From NCBI RefSeq assembly GCF_900110575.1, contig NZ_FOEF01000001.1, positions 744,001-808,000 of the forward strand: a DNA stretch of 64,000 bases, in the 5' to 3' direction. Source of the DNA: Amycolatopsis saalfeldensis. Its GTDB lineage: Bacteria; Actinomycetota; Actinomycetes; Mycobacteriales; Pseudonocardiaceae. Shown here in pieces: positions 9,007 to 18,107 of the stretch. Under the pieces are notes generated by a model, which had not been told where the DNA came from, searched no databases, and saw only the letters and a program-made list of their open reading frames with translations. The translations under genes were made by a program, and so were the position numbers. Each line of letters begins with the position of its first letter. Within the stretch, counting starts at the first letter, position 1.

Positions 9007-9035
9007 AAAAGCCCCTCCGGCCGGAGGGGCTTTTT
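9007..9035 (+). terminator. Rho-independent terminator after the DivIVA-like gene
   Basis: A perfect GC-rich hairpin (AAAAGCCCCTCCGG paired with CCGGAGGGGCTTTTT) ending in five T residues, starting 15 nt after the stop codon at 8992. Because both flanks are A- and T-runs it could work in both directions. Confidence 0.92.
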
Positions 9036-9138
9036 GTGTCCGGCCGGAAGCACGAGCCCCGGATGGCGGGGCGGCGGCTCCGCGCCTACCGCCGCCCCGG
9101 GCCGGGGAGCCCCGGATGGGCGGCTCCAGGGGAAAGTC

Positions 9139-9774
9139 TCAGATGGCGCCGGCGCGCAGGGCGTACGCGACGGCGTGGGCGCGGTTGTTCAGGCCGCAGC
9201 GGGTCATCAGGCCGTAGAGGACGTTCTTCACGGTGCGCTCGGAGTAGCAGAGCTTGGCGGCGATCTCCTCGGTGCCGAAGCCCTCGGCGACCAGGCGGAG
9301 GACGTCGCACTCGCGGGCGGCCAGGCCGGACAGGGTGAGGCCGTTGGGCTCGAGCACGTCGCGGCGCATGCGCTGCACCTGCCCGAGCAGGGCGCCCTGC
9401 AGCCGCGGCGGCAGGGTGGCGGTGCCGTCGCCCGCGGCGAGCACGGCGGCGACCAGCTCGGCGCCGCCGGTTTCGCGGCGCGGCAGGATCGCCACGATGC
9501 CGCACTCGATGGCCGTCATGAGGTCGCTCTCGCGGAAGTGGTCGGCGACGATCACCAGGTCGGGACCCGCCAGGTGCTCGGACTCGCGGCCCAGCTCCTT
9601 CACCCGCGCCAGCACGCGATCGGTGACGTGCTCCTCCATCACCAGGACGACGTCGGCCTGCGCGGCCGAGTCCTCGGGCAGTACCTGCAGCTCGGCGCGG
9701 GTCCCCAGCAGACTCGCGGCGCCGGCCTTGGTGATCGGGTCCGAGGCGAGAACAGCGACTTTGACGAGCTTCAC
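9139..9774 (-). CDS. LuxR-family regulator with degenerate receiver domain
   Basis: 211 residues. The N-terminal 130 residues have a receiver-like alpha/beta pattern (VKVAVLASDPITKAGAASLL), but the position where a phosphorylatable Asp normally ends beta-3 reads ADVVLVMEE, with no Asp at the expected site. The C-terminus is a LuxR/FixJ helix-turn-helix (LAARECDVLRLVAEG, then YSERTVKNVLYGLM). It therefore probably works without phosphorylation, perhaps through a ligand or partner. I chose the GTG at 9774 because TAGGAG lies 5 nt upstream; a GTG six codons earlier is also in frame. It closely resembles the regulator at 21132-21725, including the shared ending HAVAYALRAG. Confidence 0.85.
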   Translation of the reverse strand: MKLVKVAVLASDPITKAGAASLLGTRAELQVLPEDSAAQADVVLVMEEHVTDRVLARVKELGRESEHLAGPDLVIVADHFRESDLMTAIECGIVAILPRRETGGAELVAAVLAAGDGTATLPPRLQGALLGQVQRMRRDVLEPNGLTLSGLAARECDVLRLVAEGFGTEEIAAKLCYSERTVKNVLYGLMTRCGLNNRAHAVAYALRAGAI

Positions 9775-10028
9775 GAGTACTCCTACCACCACTCCACGTT
9801 GACGACAGTCAGTCTCGCGTGCGCGACTTCACGTTTTCTCCCCGCGAATCTCCACGCCCCGCAGAGTTTGTGAAGAACATGGCCGTCAGCCCAGGTCAGC
9901 GCACTTCACGACGACCTCTCGGCCACCTTCACGAGCCCGCCGAGCCACCCTGCGCCGGGGGTCGGCGCTCCTCGGCCTGACCACCAGCGGCCGGCTGCTC
10001 GTCGCCCGAGTCCCGGCCCAGTGCCCGG

Positions 10029-10361
10029 CTACCCGGAACCCGGCCCGCCGTCCGGCCGCCCGGATTCCGGCCCGGTGCGCCCGGGGTCCGGACCCGGCCC
10101 GCCTCCGGGCCCAGAGCTGCCCGCGATCTCCTCGAACGCGTCGCGGGCTCGGTCCAGGCATTGTGGCATCCGGGCGAGTGCCTCGGTCCACTCCTGTTTC
10201 GCGGCGCGGTAGCGGGCCTGGGCCTCGGCCGGCCAAGCGGCCAGGTCCTGTTCCACAGTGGACTCCAGCTCGGCCATCACCGCGCGGAGGCCGCCGGTGG
10301 TGGCGCCCATCCGGTCCAGGATGTCGTCGGCGTGGCTGAAATCGGAACCGGCGCCCGTCAT
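10029..10361 (-). CDS. WXG100-like (Esx) protein with Pro/Gly-rich tail
   Basis: 110 residues. The first 85 or so are helical with an Esx-like layout; the turn motif reads WPAEA rather than W-x-G, so it is degenerate, and a C-terminal tail of about 25 residues is Pro/Gly-rich. Esx proteins form antiparallel helical-hairpin dimers exported by type VII secretion. The gene starts 2 nt after the stop of the WXG100 gene at 10364-10603, the usual arrangement for a heterodimer pair. The ATG at 10361 is chosen because it aligns the protein to the typical Esx N-terminus. Confidence 0.75.
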   Translation of the reverse strand: MTGAGSDFSHADDILDRMGATTGGLRAVMAELESTVEQDLAAWPAEAQARYRAAKQEWTEALARMPQCLDRARDAFEEIAGSSGPGGGPGPDPGRTGPESGRPDGGPGSG

Positions 10362-10363
10362 GC

Positions 10364-10603
10364 TCAGGTTCCGCTCGAGCCGCCGGTCCGGTGCCTCGCG
10401 TCGCCGGTGGCCGCTCTCAGGTCCTCCAGCCGGCCGACGATCACGTCGAACTGCTGTTCCCATTCGTTCATCGCCTGGCCGAACCGGACGGAGGCCTCGC
10501 CCCGCCACGAGGTCTGCAGGACGGCCATCTCGGTGTTGACCTGACGCAAGTGCGCGTTGGCGGATTCGATCGCCCGGGCGAACTGGCCCGCTGTGTCCTG
10601 CAT
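10364..10603 (-). CDS. WXG100 (Esx) family protein
   Basis: 79 residues, short and entirely helical, with an exact W-x-G turn in TSWRGEAS at about residue 33 and hydrophobic heptad spacing on both sides. It is the first gene of a two-gene unit with the Esx-like protein downstream. No EccC, EccD or mycosin gene is in the window, so the pair is an orphan that must borrow a type VII machine encoded elsewhere. I chose the ATG at 10603 (MQDTAGQF) because GAGGAG lies about 5 nt upstream. Confidence 0.82.
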   Translation of the reverse strand: MQDTAGQFARAIESANAHLRQVNTEMAVLQTSWRGEASVRFGQAMNEWEQQFDVIVGRLEDLRAATGDARHRTGGSSGT

Positions 10604-10934
10604 GCCTCTCCTCGCCACACATCCCCAGCCCGCCTGCGATTGGACACGCGGGGCACCACCGAGAGTGATCCAACGACCGGGGCCGGCGGTACCGAACCCC
10701 CAGGTGCCATGCCCGAATTTCGGTGATCATTGCCTGCCGGGCCCCCGGCCGGGACCGGAGGGAGTTTTCCTGCCGTTCGCCGCTAGTCCGGATGGCTGAA
10801 ACGCGGGAGCCGGAGAATCGGGAAACCGGACCGGGCGGGCAACCCGCCCCAGGGCCGCCGCGTCACCGTTTCGGGCGTAAGCTCACCTCTGGCATCCGGC
10901 GTGTGACGATCCGTCAGCGCGTGAAGGGAGACCC
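10604..10934. other. Divergent intergenic region with a short GC hairpin
   Basis: 331 nt between the WXG100 pair and the first BTAD regulator, so it holds both promoters. I see no convincing -35/-10 pair. The only notable structure is GGGCGGG-3-CCCGCCC at 10833-10849, about 85 nt before the ATG at 10935. No open frame here has coding character. Confidence 0.35.
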
Positions 10935-13900
10935 ATGTCGGCAGCGGACGGCGCGGGGCCAGGCTTCACCGCGCCGAGGGTCCAGCTGCTCGGCCCGGTC
11001 AAGGCCTGGCGAGGGAACACGGAGCTGGACCTCGGGTCCGCCCACCGCCGCACGGTCTTCGCCGTGCTGGCCATGTCGCCGAACCGCACGGTGTCGCGCG
11101 AGGAGCTGATCGACGCGGTGTGGGGCGACGCTCCCCCGGCCAGCGCCCAGGGCAGCATCTACACCTACATCTCCGGCCTGCGCCGCGTGCTCGAGCCCGG
11201 CCGCGCCCGCGGCACCGGCCCGCAGCTGCTCGCGTCCATCGGCTCGGGCTACTCGCTGTGCGTGGAGCCCGAGACCATCGACGTGCACCACTTCGAGGCG
11301 CTGCGCGAAAAAGCCCACCGCCACCTCACCGCCGACGAGCTGCGGCCCGCCCGCCAGGTGCTCGACGAGGCGCTCGGCCTGTGGCACGGCACCCCGCTGT
11401 CCGGGCTGCCCGGCCCGTTCGCCGACGCGCAGCGCGCCCGGCTGGAGGAGCTGCGGCTGGCGACCGTGGAACGGCGGGCGCTGGCGGTGCTCAACGACGG
11501 CGGCCACGGCGAGCTGATCGCCGGGCTGACCGCGCTCACCCAGGAGCACCCGTTCCGGGAAACGCTGCGCGGCCTGCTGATGCGCGCGCTGGACGCCGGC
11601 GGCCGCCGCACCGAAGCGCTCGCCGTCTACACCGACGTGCGGGACCGGCTGATCGAGACGTCCGGCACCGAACCTGGCCCGGCGCTGCGCGAGCTGTCCG
11701 AGCGCATCCGCGACGGTCAATCCCGGCCCGCGGCCCCACCGGCCACGCCACGGCCTTCGCCGGCGCCCGCCCGCGTGCCGCGGTTCCCGGTGCCGGTCCT
11801 GCCGCCGCGCCCGGACGTGTTCCTCGACCGGGCCGACGAGACGCTGCTGGTGCGTGAGGCCGTCGCCGGGCTGCCGAGCGGGCTCGGCCGGTCGGTCTGG
11901 GTGGAGGGCGAGCCGGGCATCGGGAAGACCGCGCTGCTGGCCGAAACACTGGCCATGGCCCAGGAAGCGGGCTGCAAGCCGTTGTTCGCCGCGGCCGACG
12001 CGCTGGACCAGCGGTTCGCTTTGCGCCCCCTGCTCGACGCGCTGGGCGTGCACCCGCGGGCGTCGGACCTGCGGCGCGCCGAGCTGGCCGTGGCGCTGGC
12101 GGAGAACCCGGACCAGGACCCGGTCGAGGGCCTGCTCGGGCTGGTCCGCGAGCTGTGCGCGGACGAGCCGCTGGTGCTCGTGGTCGACGACCTCCAGTGG
12201 GCCGACGACACCACGCTGCGCGTCTGGCGCTACCTGAGCCGGGAGACGCGACGGCTGCCCCTGCTGCTGATCGGCGCGTGCCGGCCGATCCCTCGGCCCG
12301 CCGCGCTGGACAGCCTGCGCGCGGAGCTTTCGGCCGACGGCGCCGACGTGCTGGCGCTCGGCCCGCTGCCGGAGACCGCCATCCGCGACCTTTCGGCCGA
12401 CCTGACCGGCGCCCCGCCCGGCCAGGTGCTGCGGATCCTGATCTCCTACGCCGCCGGAAACCCGCGCTACGCCAAGGAAACCGTCGAGACGCTGCTGTCG
12501 AACTCGATGATCCTGCTGGACGGCGCGCAGGCCATCGTCGACGGCAACAGCTGCCGCTCCATCCCGTCGCCGCTGGGCTCCCGCGTCACGCTCTACCTCA
12601 GCTTCCTTTCCAGCGGCACGCGCGACGTGCTGCGCTGGGCGGCCTTGCTGGGCAAGGAGTTCTCGCTCGCCGACATCGCGATCGCCACCGAGCGCCAGGC
12701 GACGGCCCTGGTGGGCGCCGTCGAAGAGGCGCTCGCGGCCGGGGTGCTCGTCGAGTCCGAGGAACGGCTGAAGTTCCGGCACCCGCTGCTGCGCCGGGTG
12801 CTCTGCGAAAAGACGCCGGCCGCGATGCGCGTCGCGCTGCACCGCCAGCTGGCCGAGTCGTTCCAGGGCGCGGGCGCGTCGCCGGAGCGGGTGGCCGAGC
12901 AGCTCGCGGCGGCGCCCGTGCAGATCGACTCGTGGGTGACCGCCTGGCTGCTCGAGCACATCGGCTCGGTCGCCACCGGCGCGCCGCGGATGGCGGTCGA
13001 CCTGCTGCGGCACGTCGTCACGCAGGGCACGCTCCCGGCCGAAGCACGCGAGCCGCTCACCGCCACGTTGGCCCGGCTGTTGTTCTGGCTCGGCCGCGAA
13101 CCCGAGGCGGAGGCGCGGTCCGTCGTCGCGCGCACCGAAGACAGCAGGCAGGCCGCGGAGATGCGCTGGATCCTGGCCTACATCTACTACCGGCGCGGCG
13201 AGTTCGCCGAGGCCGCGGAGGAGGTCCGGCGGACGCTGGCCGACCCGAACGTGCCGGAGATGTGGCGCGGCCGCCACGAAACCCTGCGCGTGACGATCGA
13301 GCGGCTGGCCGCCGACGAGACGTCCCAGCCCGACCTGTCCGAGCTGGGTGTCCTCGACGGACTCGACGACGCGGCCGAGCCGCTGGACACCGCCCGCCGG
13401 CTGGCCGCAACCCGGGCCGTGCCCGGCGAAATGCACCTGGCCGGCGCTGTGCACTACTACTGGCGCGGGCGCTGGCCCGAGGCGCTGGCCGAGCTGGACA
13501 CGGTGATCAAGGGCGGCGCGGAGACGGCGTCGTACGTGCTGCGCAGCCCGGGCTCGGCGCTGCTGGTGCACGGCGTCGGCGCGTTGATCGCCGGGCACCG
13601 CAACGAGCCGGAGGAGGCGCGCGCTCACCTCGACGCGGCTTCCCGGCAGCACTGGCCCAACGACCTGGAGCCCAACGGCGGCGACTACCTGCTGGCGGCC
13701 GAGGCCCAGCTGGCGGAGCTGGAAGGACGGCCGGAAGCGGCGCTGGCGGCGCTCTCGCCGCTGCTGGACCCGGGCTACCCGCCGTCGGCGCGGCAGCAGT
13801 GGCTGCCGGACCTGGCCCGGCTGGCCGTGCAGCTCGGCGACCAGCGCGCGCACCAGGCGCTGCGGATGATGGGCACCGGCGACACGGCGGAAATGCCGCC

Positions 13901-14204
13901 CACGCACGCGGCCGCCGCGGCGCACTGCCGCGGGCTGGTCACGGCGGACCCGGACGCGATCCTCGGGGCGGCCGCGCACTACGAGCTCGCCGGGCGGGTG
14001 CTGAAGTACGCACGGGCGAACGAGGACGCGGCGATCCTGCTCGCCGGGAGCGGGCGGCTGGACGAGGCGCGCACGGCGTTCCGGACGGCGCTGACGAGCT
14101 ACACGACGCTCGGCGCGGTGTGGGACGTGCGGCGGGCCGAGGGCCGGATGCAGCCGTTCGGAATCCGCCGGGCCAACCCGGTGCGGCGGGCCGCGGGCGA
14201 ATGA
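10935..14204 (+). CDS. BTAD/AAA-type large transcriptional regulator (AfsR/SARP-like)
   Basis: 1089 residues. Residues about 15-105 form a winged OmpR-type DNA-binding domain (VQLLGPVKAWRG onward), about 115-255 a BTAD helical domain, and about 305-560 an AAA-type NTPase with Walker A GEPGIGKTALL (about 324) and Walker B LVLVVDDLQWAD (about 412). The rest is alpha-helical with TPR-like repeats. Proteins of this kind activate specialised-metabolism or developmental genes in actinomycetes using ATP-dependent oligomerisation. It lacks the C-terminal LuxR helix-turn-helix seen in its tandem paralogue at 14390-18091. The ATG follows GAAGGGAG. No biosynthetic cluster is adjacent, so the target is unknown. 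Confidence 0.88.
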   Translation: MSAADGAGPGFTAPRVQLLGPVKAWRGNTELDLGSAHRRTVFAVLAMSPNRTVSREELIDAVWGDAPPASAQGSIYTYISGLRRVLEPGRARGTGPQLLASIGSGYSLCVEPETIDVHHFEALREKAHRHLTADELRPARQVLDEALGLWHGTPLSGLPGPFADAQRARLEELRLATVERRALAVLNDGGHGELIAGLTALTQEHPFRETLRGLLMRALDAGGRRTEALAVYTDVRDRLIETSGTEPGPALRELSERIRDGQSRPAAPPATPRPSPAPARVPRFPVPVLPPRPDVFLDRADETLLVREAVAGLPSGLGRSVWVEGEPGIGKTALLAETLAMAQEAGCKPLFAAADALDQRFALRPLLDALGVHPRASDLRRAELAVALAENPDQDPVEGLLGLVRELCADEPLVLVVDDLQWADDTTLRVWRYLSRETRRLPLLLIGACRPIPRPAALDSLRAELSADGADVLALGPLPETAIRDLSADLTGAPPGQVLRILISYAAGNPRYAKETVETLLSNSMILLDGAQAIVDGNSCRSIPSPLGSRVTLYLSFLSSGTRDVLRWAALLGKEFSLADIAIATERQATALVGAVEEALAAGVLVESEERLKFRHPLLRRVLCEKTPAAMRVALHRQLAESFQGAGASPERVAEQLAAAPVQIDSWVTAWLLEHIGSVATGAPRMAVDLLRHVVTQGTLPAEAREPLTATLARLLFWLGREPEAEARSVVARTEDSRQAAEMRWILAYIYYRRGEFAEAAEEVRRTLADPNVPEMWRGRHETLRVTIERLAADETSQPDLSELGVLDGLDDAAEPLDTARRLAATRAVPGEMHLAGAVHYYWRGRWPEALAELDTVIKGGAETASYVLRSPGSALLVHGVGALIAGHRNEPEEARAHLDAASRQHWPNDLEPNGGDYLLAAEAQLAELEGRPEAALAALSPLLDPGYPPSARQQWLPDLARLAVQLGDQRAHQALRMMGTGDTAEMPPTHAAAAAHCRGLVTADPDAILGAAAHYELAGRVLKYARANEDAAILLAGSGRLDEARTAFRTALTSYTTLGAVWDVRRAEGRMQPFGIRRANPVRRAAGE

Positions 14205-14389
14205 ACCGGCCGATTCGAATGGGGAGAAACGGCCACCACACACCGATTCCGCTCATGTGAGCGCGTTGACCGCCCCAATCGGCGAACTGTCCGCAGGACA
14301 CTGTGGATCGACGGGGTCGCGCGCTGCCGTTACGTGATCCGCTCCCGGTAGGCTCGCCGAAATCAGGACGGTACGTCGAACGGAACGAC

Positions 14390-17300
14390 ATGCCAGGGGA
14401 TGGGCACAACGGATTGCGGGTGGACGTGCTCGGTCCCTTGCGGGCCTGGCGCGGTCGAGCTGAAGTCAAGCTCGGGCCCGCTCGTCAGCGCGCCATCTTC
14501 GCGATGCTGGCGGTCAACGCCGGGCGTTCCGTGCCACGCGGGGAACTCATCGCGGGGGTGTGGGGCGACTCGCCGCCGGCGAGCGTCGAGGGCAGCGTGC
14601 ACACCTACGTTTCCGGGCTTCGCCGCGCGCTGGAGCCGGAGCGGACGCGGTGGGCGGCGGCCAGCGTGCTGGTGTCCGAGCCCGCGGGCTACTCACTCGA
14701 CCTCGACCCGCAGGCCCTCGACGCGGCGGTGTTCGAGCAGCACCGCGAACAGGCCCAGCAGTACGCGGCCGAGGGCGACCACGAGCGGGCCGCGGCCGCC
14801 CTGGACGCCGCGCTCGCGCTGTGGAACGGGGAAGCGCTCTCCGGCGTCCCCGGCGAATTCGCCGAGCGGCACCGGAAACACCTCGCCGAGCTGAGGCTGG
14901 ACACGCTCAAACGCCGCGCCGAAGCCGTTCTCGCGCTGGGCGGCCACCAGGACCTCATCGCGGAGCTGACCGTGCTCGCCGGCGAGCACCCGCTGCACGA
15001 GCCGCTGCGGGAGTCGCTGATGCTCGCGCTCTACCGCAGCGGACGGCCGTCCGACGCGCTGGAGGTCTTCCGCGAAGCCCGCGCCACCCTGCGTGCCGAG
15101 CTGGGCGTCGAACCGGGCGCCGAGCTTCGTGAGCTGCAGCAGCGGATCCTCGCGCAGGACCCCGCCCTCGAACTGCCGCGCCCGGTCGCGGAACCGGAAC
15201 CGGAACCGGCGCCGGTGTCCGTGCTGCCGACCCGGATCAGCCGCGCGATGCACGGCGCTACCGAAGGTCCGCTGTTCGGCCGCGAGGTCGAGGGGCGGCG
15301 GCTGACCGAGCTGCTCGACGAGGTCCACGACGGCCGGGGGCGCGCCGTCTGGATCGAAGGCGAGCCCGGCATCGGCAAGTCCGAGCTGCTCGCGAGCGCG
15401 TTCGGCCACGCGGGCGAGCAGGGCCTGCAGGTCGCCTGGGTGGCCGCGGACGAGCTGAGCACCCGGTTCCCGCTGCAGGTGATGATGGAGTGCCTGGCCA
15501 TCGACGCCGCGTCGCCGGATCCGCGCCGGGCCCGCGTGGCCAAGGAGCTGACCGGCGACCAGCCGGCGCGCCGCACCTGGGGCACCAGCGATCCGGTGCT
15601 CGGCGCCGTGGACCGGCTGCTCTCCCTGGTCGACGAGCTGTGCGCGGCCGCCCCGCTGGTGCTGGTGATCGACGACCTCCAGTGGGCCGACGAGTCGAGT
15701 GTGCTGGTGTGGCACCGGCTTTGCGCCGCGACGCGGCAGCTGCCCCTGCTGCTGGTCGCCGCCACCCGCCCGGCCCCCGACCGCGCCGAGCTGGCCCAGC
15801 TGCGCCGCGGCGTCGAGCAGCGCGACGGCGTGGTGCTGGACCTGGCCCCGCTCGTCGCGGACGACGTGTCCCGGCTGATCGAAGAGCTGCTCGGCGCCGA
15901 TCCCGGCCCCGGGCTGCGCGAGCTGGCCGCCCGTGCCGCCGGGAATCCGTTGTACGTCAAGGAGATGGTGGACGTCCTGGTCCGCGCGGGCGCTGTCGAG
16001 GTCGGCCACGGGCGCGCCGACGTGGACGATCCGGCGGAGTTCGAGACCCCGCGCTCGCTGGTGGCGGCGGTCGACCGGCGGCTCGACTTCCTGCCGCCGG
16101 AGACGCAGGACGTGCTGCGCTGGGGCGCGCTGCTGGGCATGGAGTTCGCGGTCGGCGACATCGCGGCGGTGCTCGGCATCCGGCCGTCGGACCTGTTGGG
16201 CCCCTTGGAAGAGGGTGTGGCGGCGAACGTGCTGATCGACACCGGCACCCAGCTCGCGTTCCGCCATCCCCTGCTGCGCCAGGCCCTCTACAGCCGGCTG
16301 CTCTCAGGCACCCGCGCGGCGCTGCACCGGCAGGCCGCCGAAGCGCTGGCGCGGATCGGCGCGCCGGTGAAGCGGGTCGCGGAGCAGCTGGTGGCCGCGC
16401 CGTCCACAGTGGACCCGTGGGTGCTCGACTGGCTGGCGGAGAACCATTCCGCCGTGTCCAACCGCGCGCCGTTGATCGCCGTCGAACTGCTCGAACGAGC
16501 ACTGGCCGCCTGCCAGCCCGCCGACCCGCGGCGCGAGGTGCTGATCACCGCGCTGGTGAAGGTGCTGTTCCGGCTCGAGCGCAGCCCGGAGACGCTGGCC
16601 GAGCAGGCCCTCGCCCTGTGCCAGGACCCGGAGAACCTCGCCGAGATACGGCATCTGCTCGCCGCCATCCGGTTCCGGCAGGGCCAGGTCGAGCTGGCCG
16701 TGGAGACACTCGGCGAAGCGGCCGAGGACCCGGAGGTGCCGGAGATCTGGCGCGTCCGGCACCGGCACCTGCTGGCCAACTTCCGCCGTGGCGGGCTGGA
16801 CGACCTCGACGCCGCCGAGTCGAGGGCGTACGCCGCGCGCGCCGACGCCCACGGCGACCGCTACCTGACCGCGCACGCGCTGCAAACGCTGTGGCTGGTG
16901 GATTCCGTGCGGCGCCACCACGCGAGCGCGCTGGAGCACATCGACCAGGCGATCACCGCCGTCGGCGACGAGCACGAGCTGGCCGACCTGCACCTGGACC
17001 TGCTGGACAACCGCGTGTTCACCCTGCAGAACCTGGACCGCCTCGGCGAGGCCGACCGGACGCTGCGCGCCGCGGGCGAGATCGCGCTGCGGCACTCGAT
17101 GCCGGTCGGGCTGCAGGTCTCGGTCGCCGTCCACCGGTACTGGGAGGGCCGCTGGGACGAGGCGCTGGTGGAGCTGGACACCGTCACCGAGGACGGGCCG
17201 GCGATCACGTTCTACGGCCTGCGCGAGCCGGGTGCGGCCGCGCTGCTGCTCCACGGCGTCGCGTCGCTGATCGCCGCGCGCCGCGGTGAACAGGGCCAGG

Positions 17301-18091
17301 CCGCGGCGCACCTCGACGCGGCCGAGGAGTACGCGCCGGCGACGGGCGCCGAGCGGGAGAGCTTCGATTTCCTGTTGGTGGCGCACGCACTCGTGGAGCT
17401 GCAACGCGGCGACGTCAAGCAGGCGCTGGCGGTCCTCGAGCCGATCCTGAACCCGACGTACGCGCAGATGATGCTGCGCCACCAGTGGTTGCCGATGTTC
17501 GTGCGGCTTTCACTCGACGCGGGCGACCTCGACCGCGCACGGCGGGCCCTCGCCGTCTGCGAGGAAGAGTCGGCGAAGGAGCGTGAGCCGGCCCGCGCGA
17601 CCGCCGCCGCGGCCTGGTGTCGCGGGCTCATCGACAACGACCCCGGGCCGGTGCTGGAGACCGTGGAGCACTTCCGCCGGGTGGGCCGGAAACCGGAGCT
17701 GGCGAGCGCGCTGGAGGACGCCGCGGTGCTGCTCGCGCAGACCGGCGACATGGTCGGCGCGCACGCGGCGTTCGACGAGGCCGCGGAGCTGTACACCTCG
17801 CTTTCCGCGCGATGGGACCTGCAACGCGCCGAGAAGCGCCTGCTGGACCTGGGCGTCCGGCAGGGCTCGCGGTTCTCCGTGGTCCGCCCGGGCTTCGGCT
17901 GGGACGCGCTCTCCCCGATCGAGGTCCGCATCGCGACGCTCGTCGCGGCCGGCCGCTCGAACCCGGACATCGCGACGGAGCTGGCCCTGCCGCGGCGCAC
18001 CGTGCAGGCGCATGTGGCGCGGCTGCTCGGAAAACTGGAGTCGCCCTCGCGCAGCGGGGTGGCGAACGCCGTGGCACGGCGTACGAGCTGA
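14390..18091 (+). CDS. BTAD/AAA regulator with C-terminal LuxR DNA-binding domain
   Basis: 1233 residues, paralogous to the preceding gene along its length. Order: winged OmpR-type domain (about 8-100), BTAD (about 108-250), NTPase with Walker A GEPGIGKSELL (about 323) and Walker B LVLVIDDLQWAD (about 422), a TPR-rich middle, and a LuxR helix-turn-helix at about 1174-1230 (LSPIEVRIATLVAAGRSNPD, then RRTVQAHVARLLGKL). It thus combines SARP-like and LAL-like features and carries two DNA-binding domains at opposite ends. I chose the ATG at 14390 because the domain begins right after it; an ATG-type start 29 codons earlier is in frame but lacks similarity to the paralogue. Confidence 0.88.
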   Translation: MPGDGHNGLRVDVLGPLRAWRGRAEVKLGPARQRAIFAMLAVNAGRSVPRGELIAGVWGDSPPASVEGSVHTYVSGLRRALEPERTRWAAASVLVSEPAGYSLDLDPQALDAAVFEQHREQAQQYAAEGDHERAAAALDAALALWNGEALSGVPGEFAERHRKHLAELRLDTLKRRAEAVLALGGHQDLIAELTVLAGEHPLHEPLRESLMLALYRSGRPSDALEVFREARATLRAELGVEPGAELRELQQRILAQDPALELPRPVAEPEPEPAPVSVLPTRISRAMHGATEGPLFGREVEGRRLTELLDEVHDGRGRAVWIEGEPGIGKSELLASAFGHAGEQGLQVAWVAADELSTRFPLQVMMECLAIDAASPDPRRARVAKELTGDQPARRTWGTSDPVLGAVDRLLSLVDELCAAAPLVLVIDDLQWADESSVLVWHRLCAATRQLPLLLVAATRPAPDRAELAQLRRGVEQRDGVVLDLAPLVADDVSRLIEELLGADPGPGLRELAARAAGNPLYVKEMVDVLVRAGAVEVGHGRADVDDPAEFETPRSLVAAVDRRLDFLPPETQDVLRWGALLGMEFAVGDIAAVLGIRPSDLLGPLEEGVAANVLIDTGTQLAFRHPLLRQALYSRLLSGTRAALHRQAAEALARIGAPVKRVAEQLVAAPSTVDPWVLDWLAENHSAVSNRAPLIAVELLERALAACQPADPRREVLITALVKVLFRLERSPETLAEQALALCQDPENLAEIRHLLAAIRFRQGQVELAVETLGEAAEDPEVPEIWRVRHRHLLANFRRGGLDDLDAAESRAYAARADAHGDRYLTAHALQTLWLVDSVRRHHASALEHIDQAITAVGDEHELADLHLDLLDNRVFTLQNLDRLGEADRTLRAAGEIALRHSMPVGLQVSVAVHRYWEGRWDEALVELDTVTEDGPAITFYGLREPGAAALLLHGVASLIAARRGEQGQAAAHLDAAEEYAPATGAERESFDFLLVAHALVELQRGDVKQALAVLEPILNPTYAQMMLRHQWLPMFVRLSLDAGDLDRARRALAVCEEESAKEREPARATAAAAWCRGLIDNDPGPVLETVEHFRRVGRKPELASALEDAAVLLAQTGDMVGAHAAFDEAAELYTSLSARWDLQRAEKRLLDLGVRQGSRFSVVRPGFGWDALSPIEVRIATLVAAGRSNPDIATELALPRRTVQAHVARLLGKLESPSRSGVANAVARRTS

Positions 18092-18107
18092 CTCAGCCAA
18101 CGCGAGC

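Noticed and set aside
9886..10236. 116-residue minus-strand open frame over the WXG100-like gene
   Set aside because: Arg/Pro-rich shadow in another frame; the WXG100-like frame is the one with helical heptads.
10914..14243. 1109-residue minus-strand open frame opposite the first BTAD gene
   Set aside because: Again a GC-skew shadow; the plus strand carries BTAD and Walker motifs while this frame shows none.
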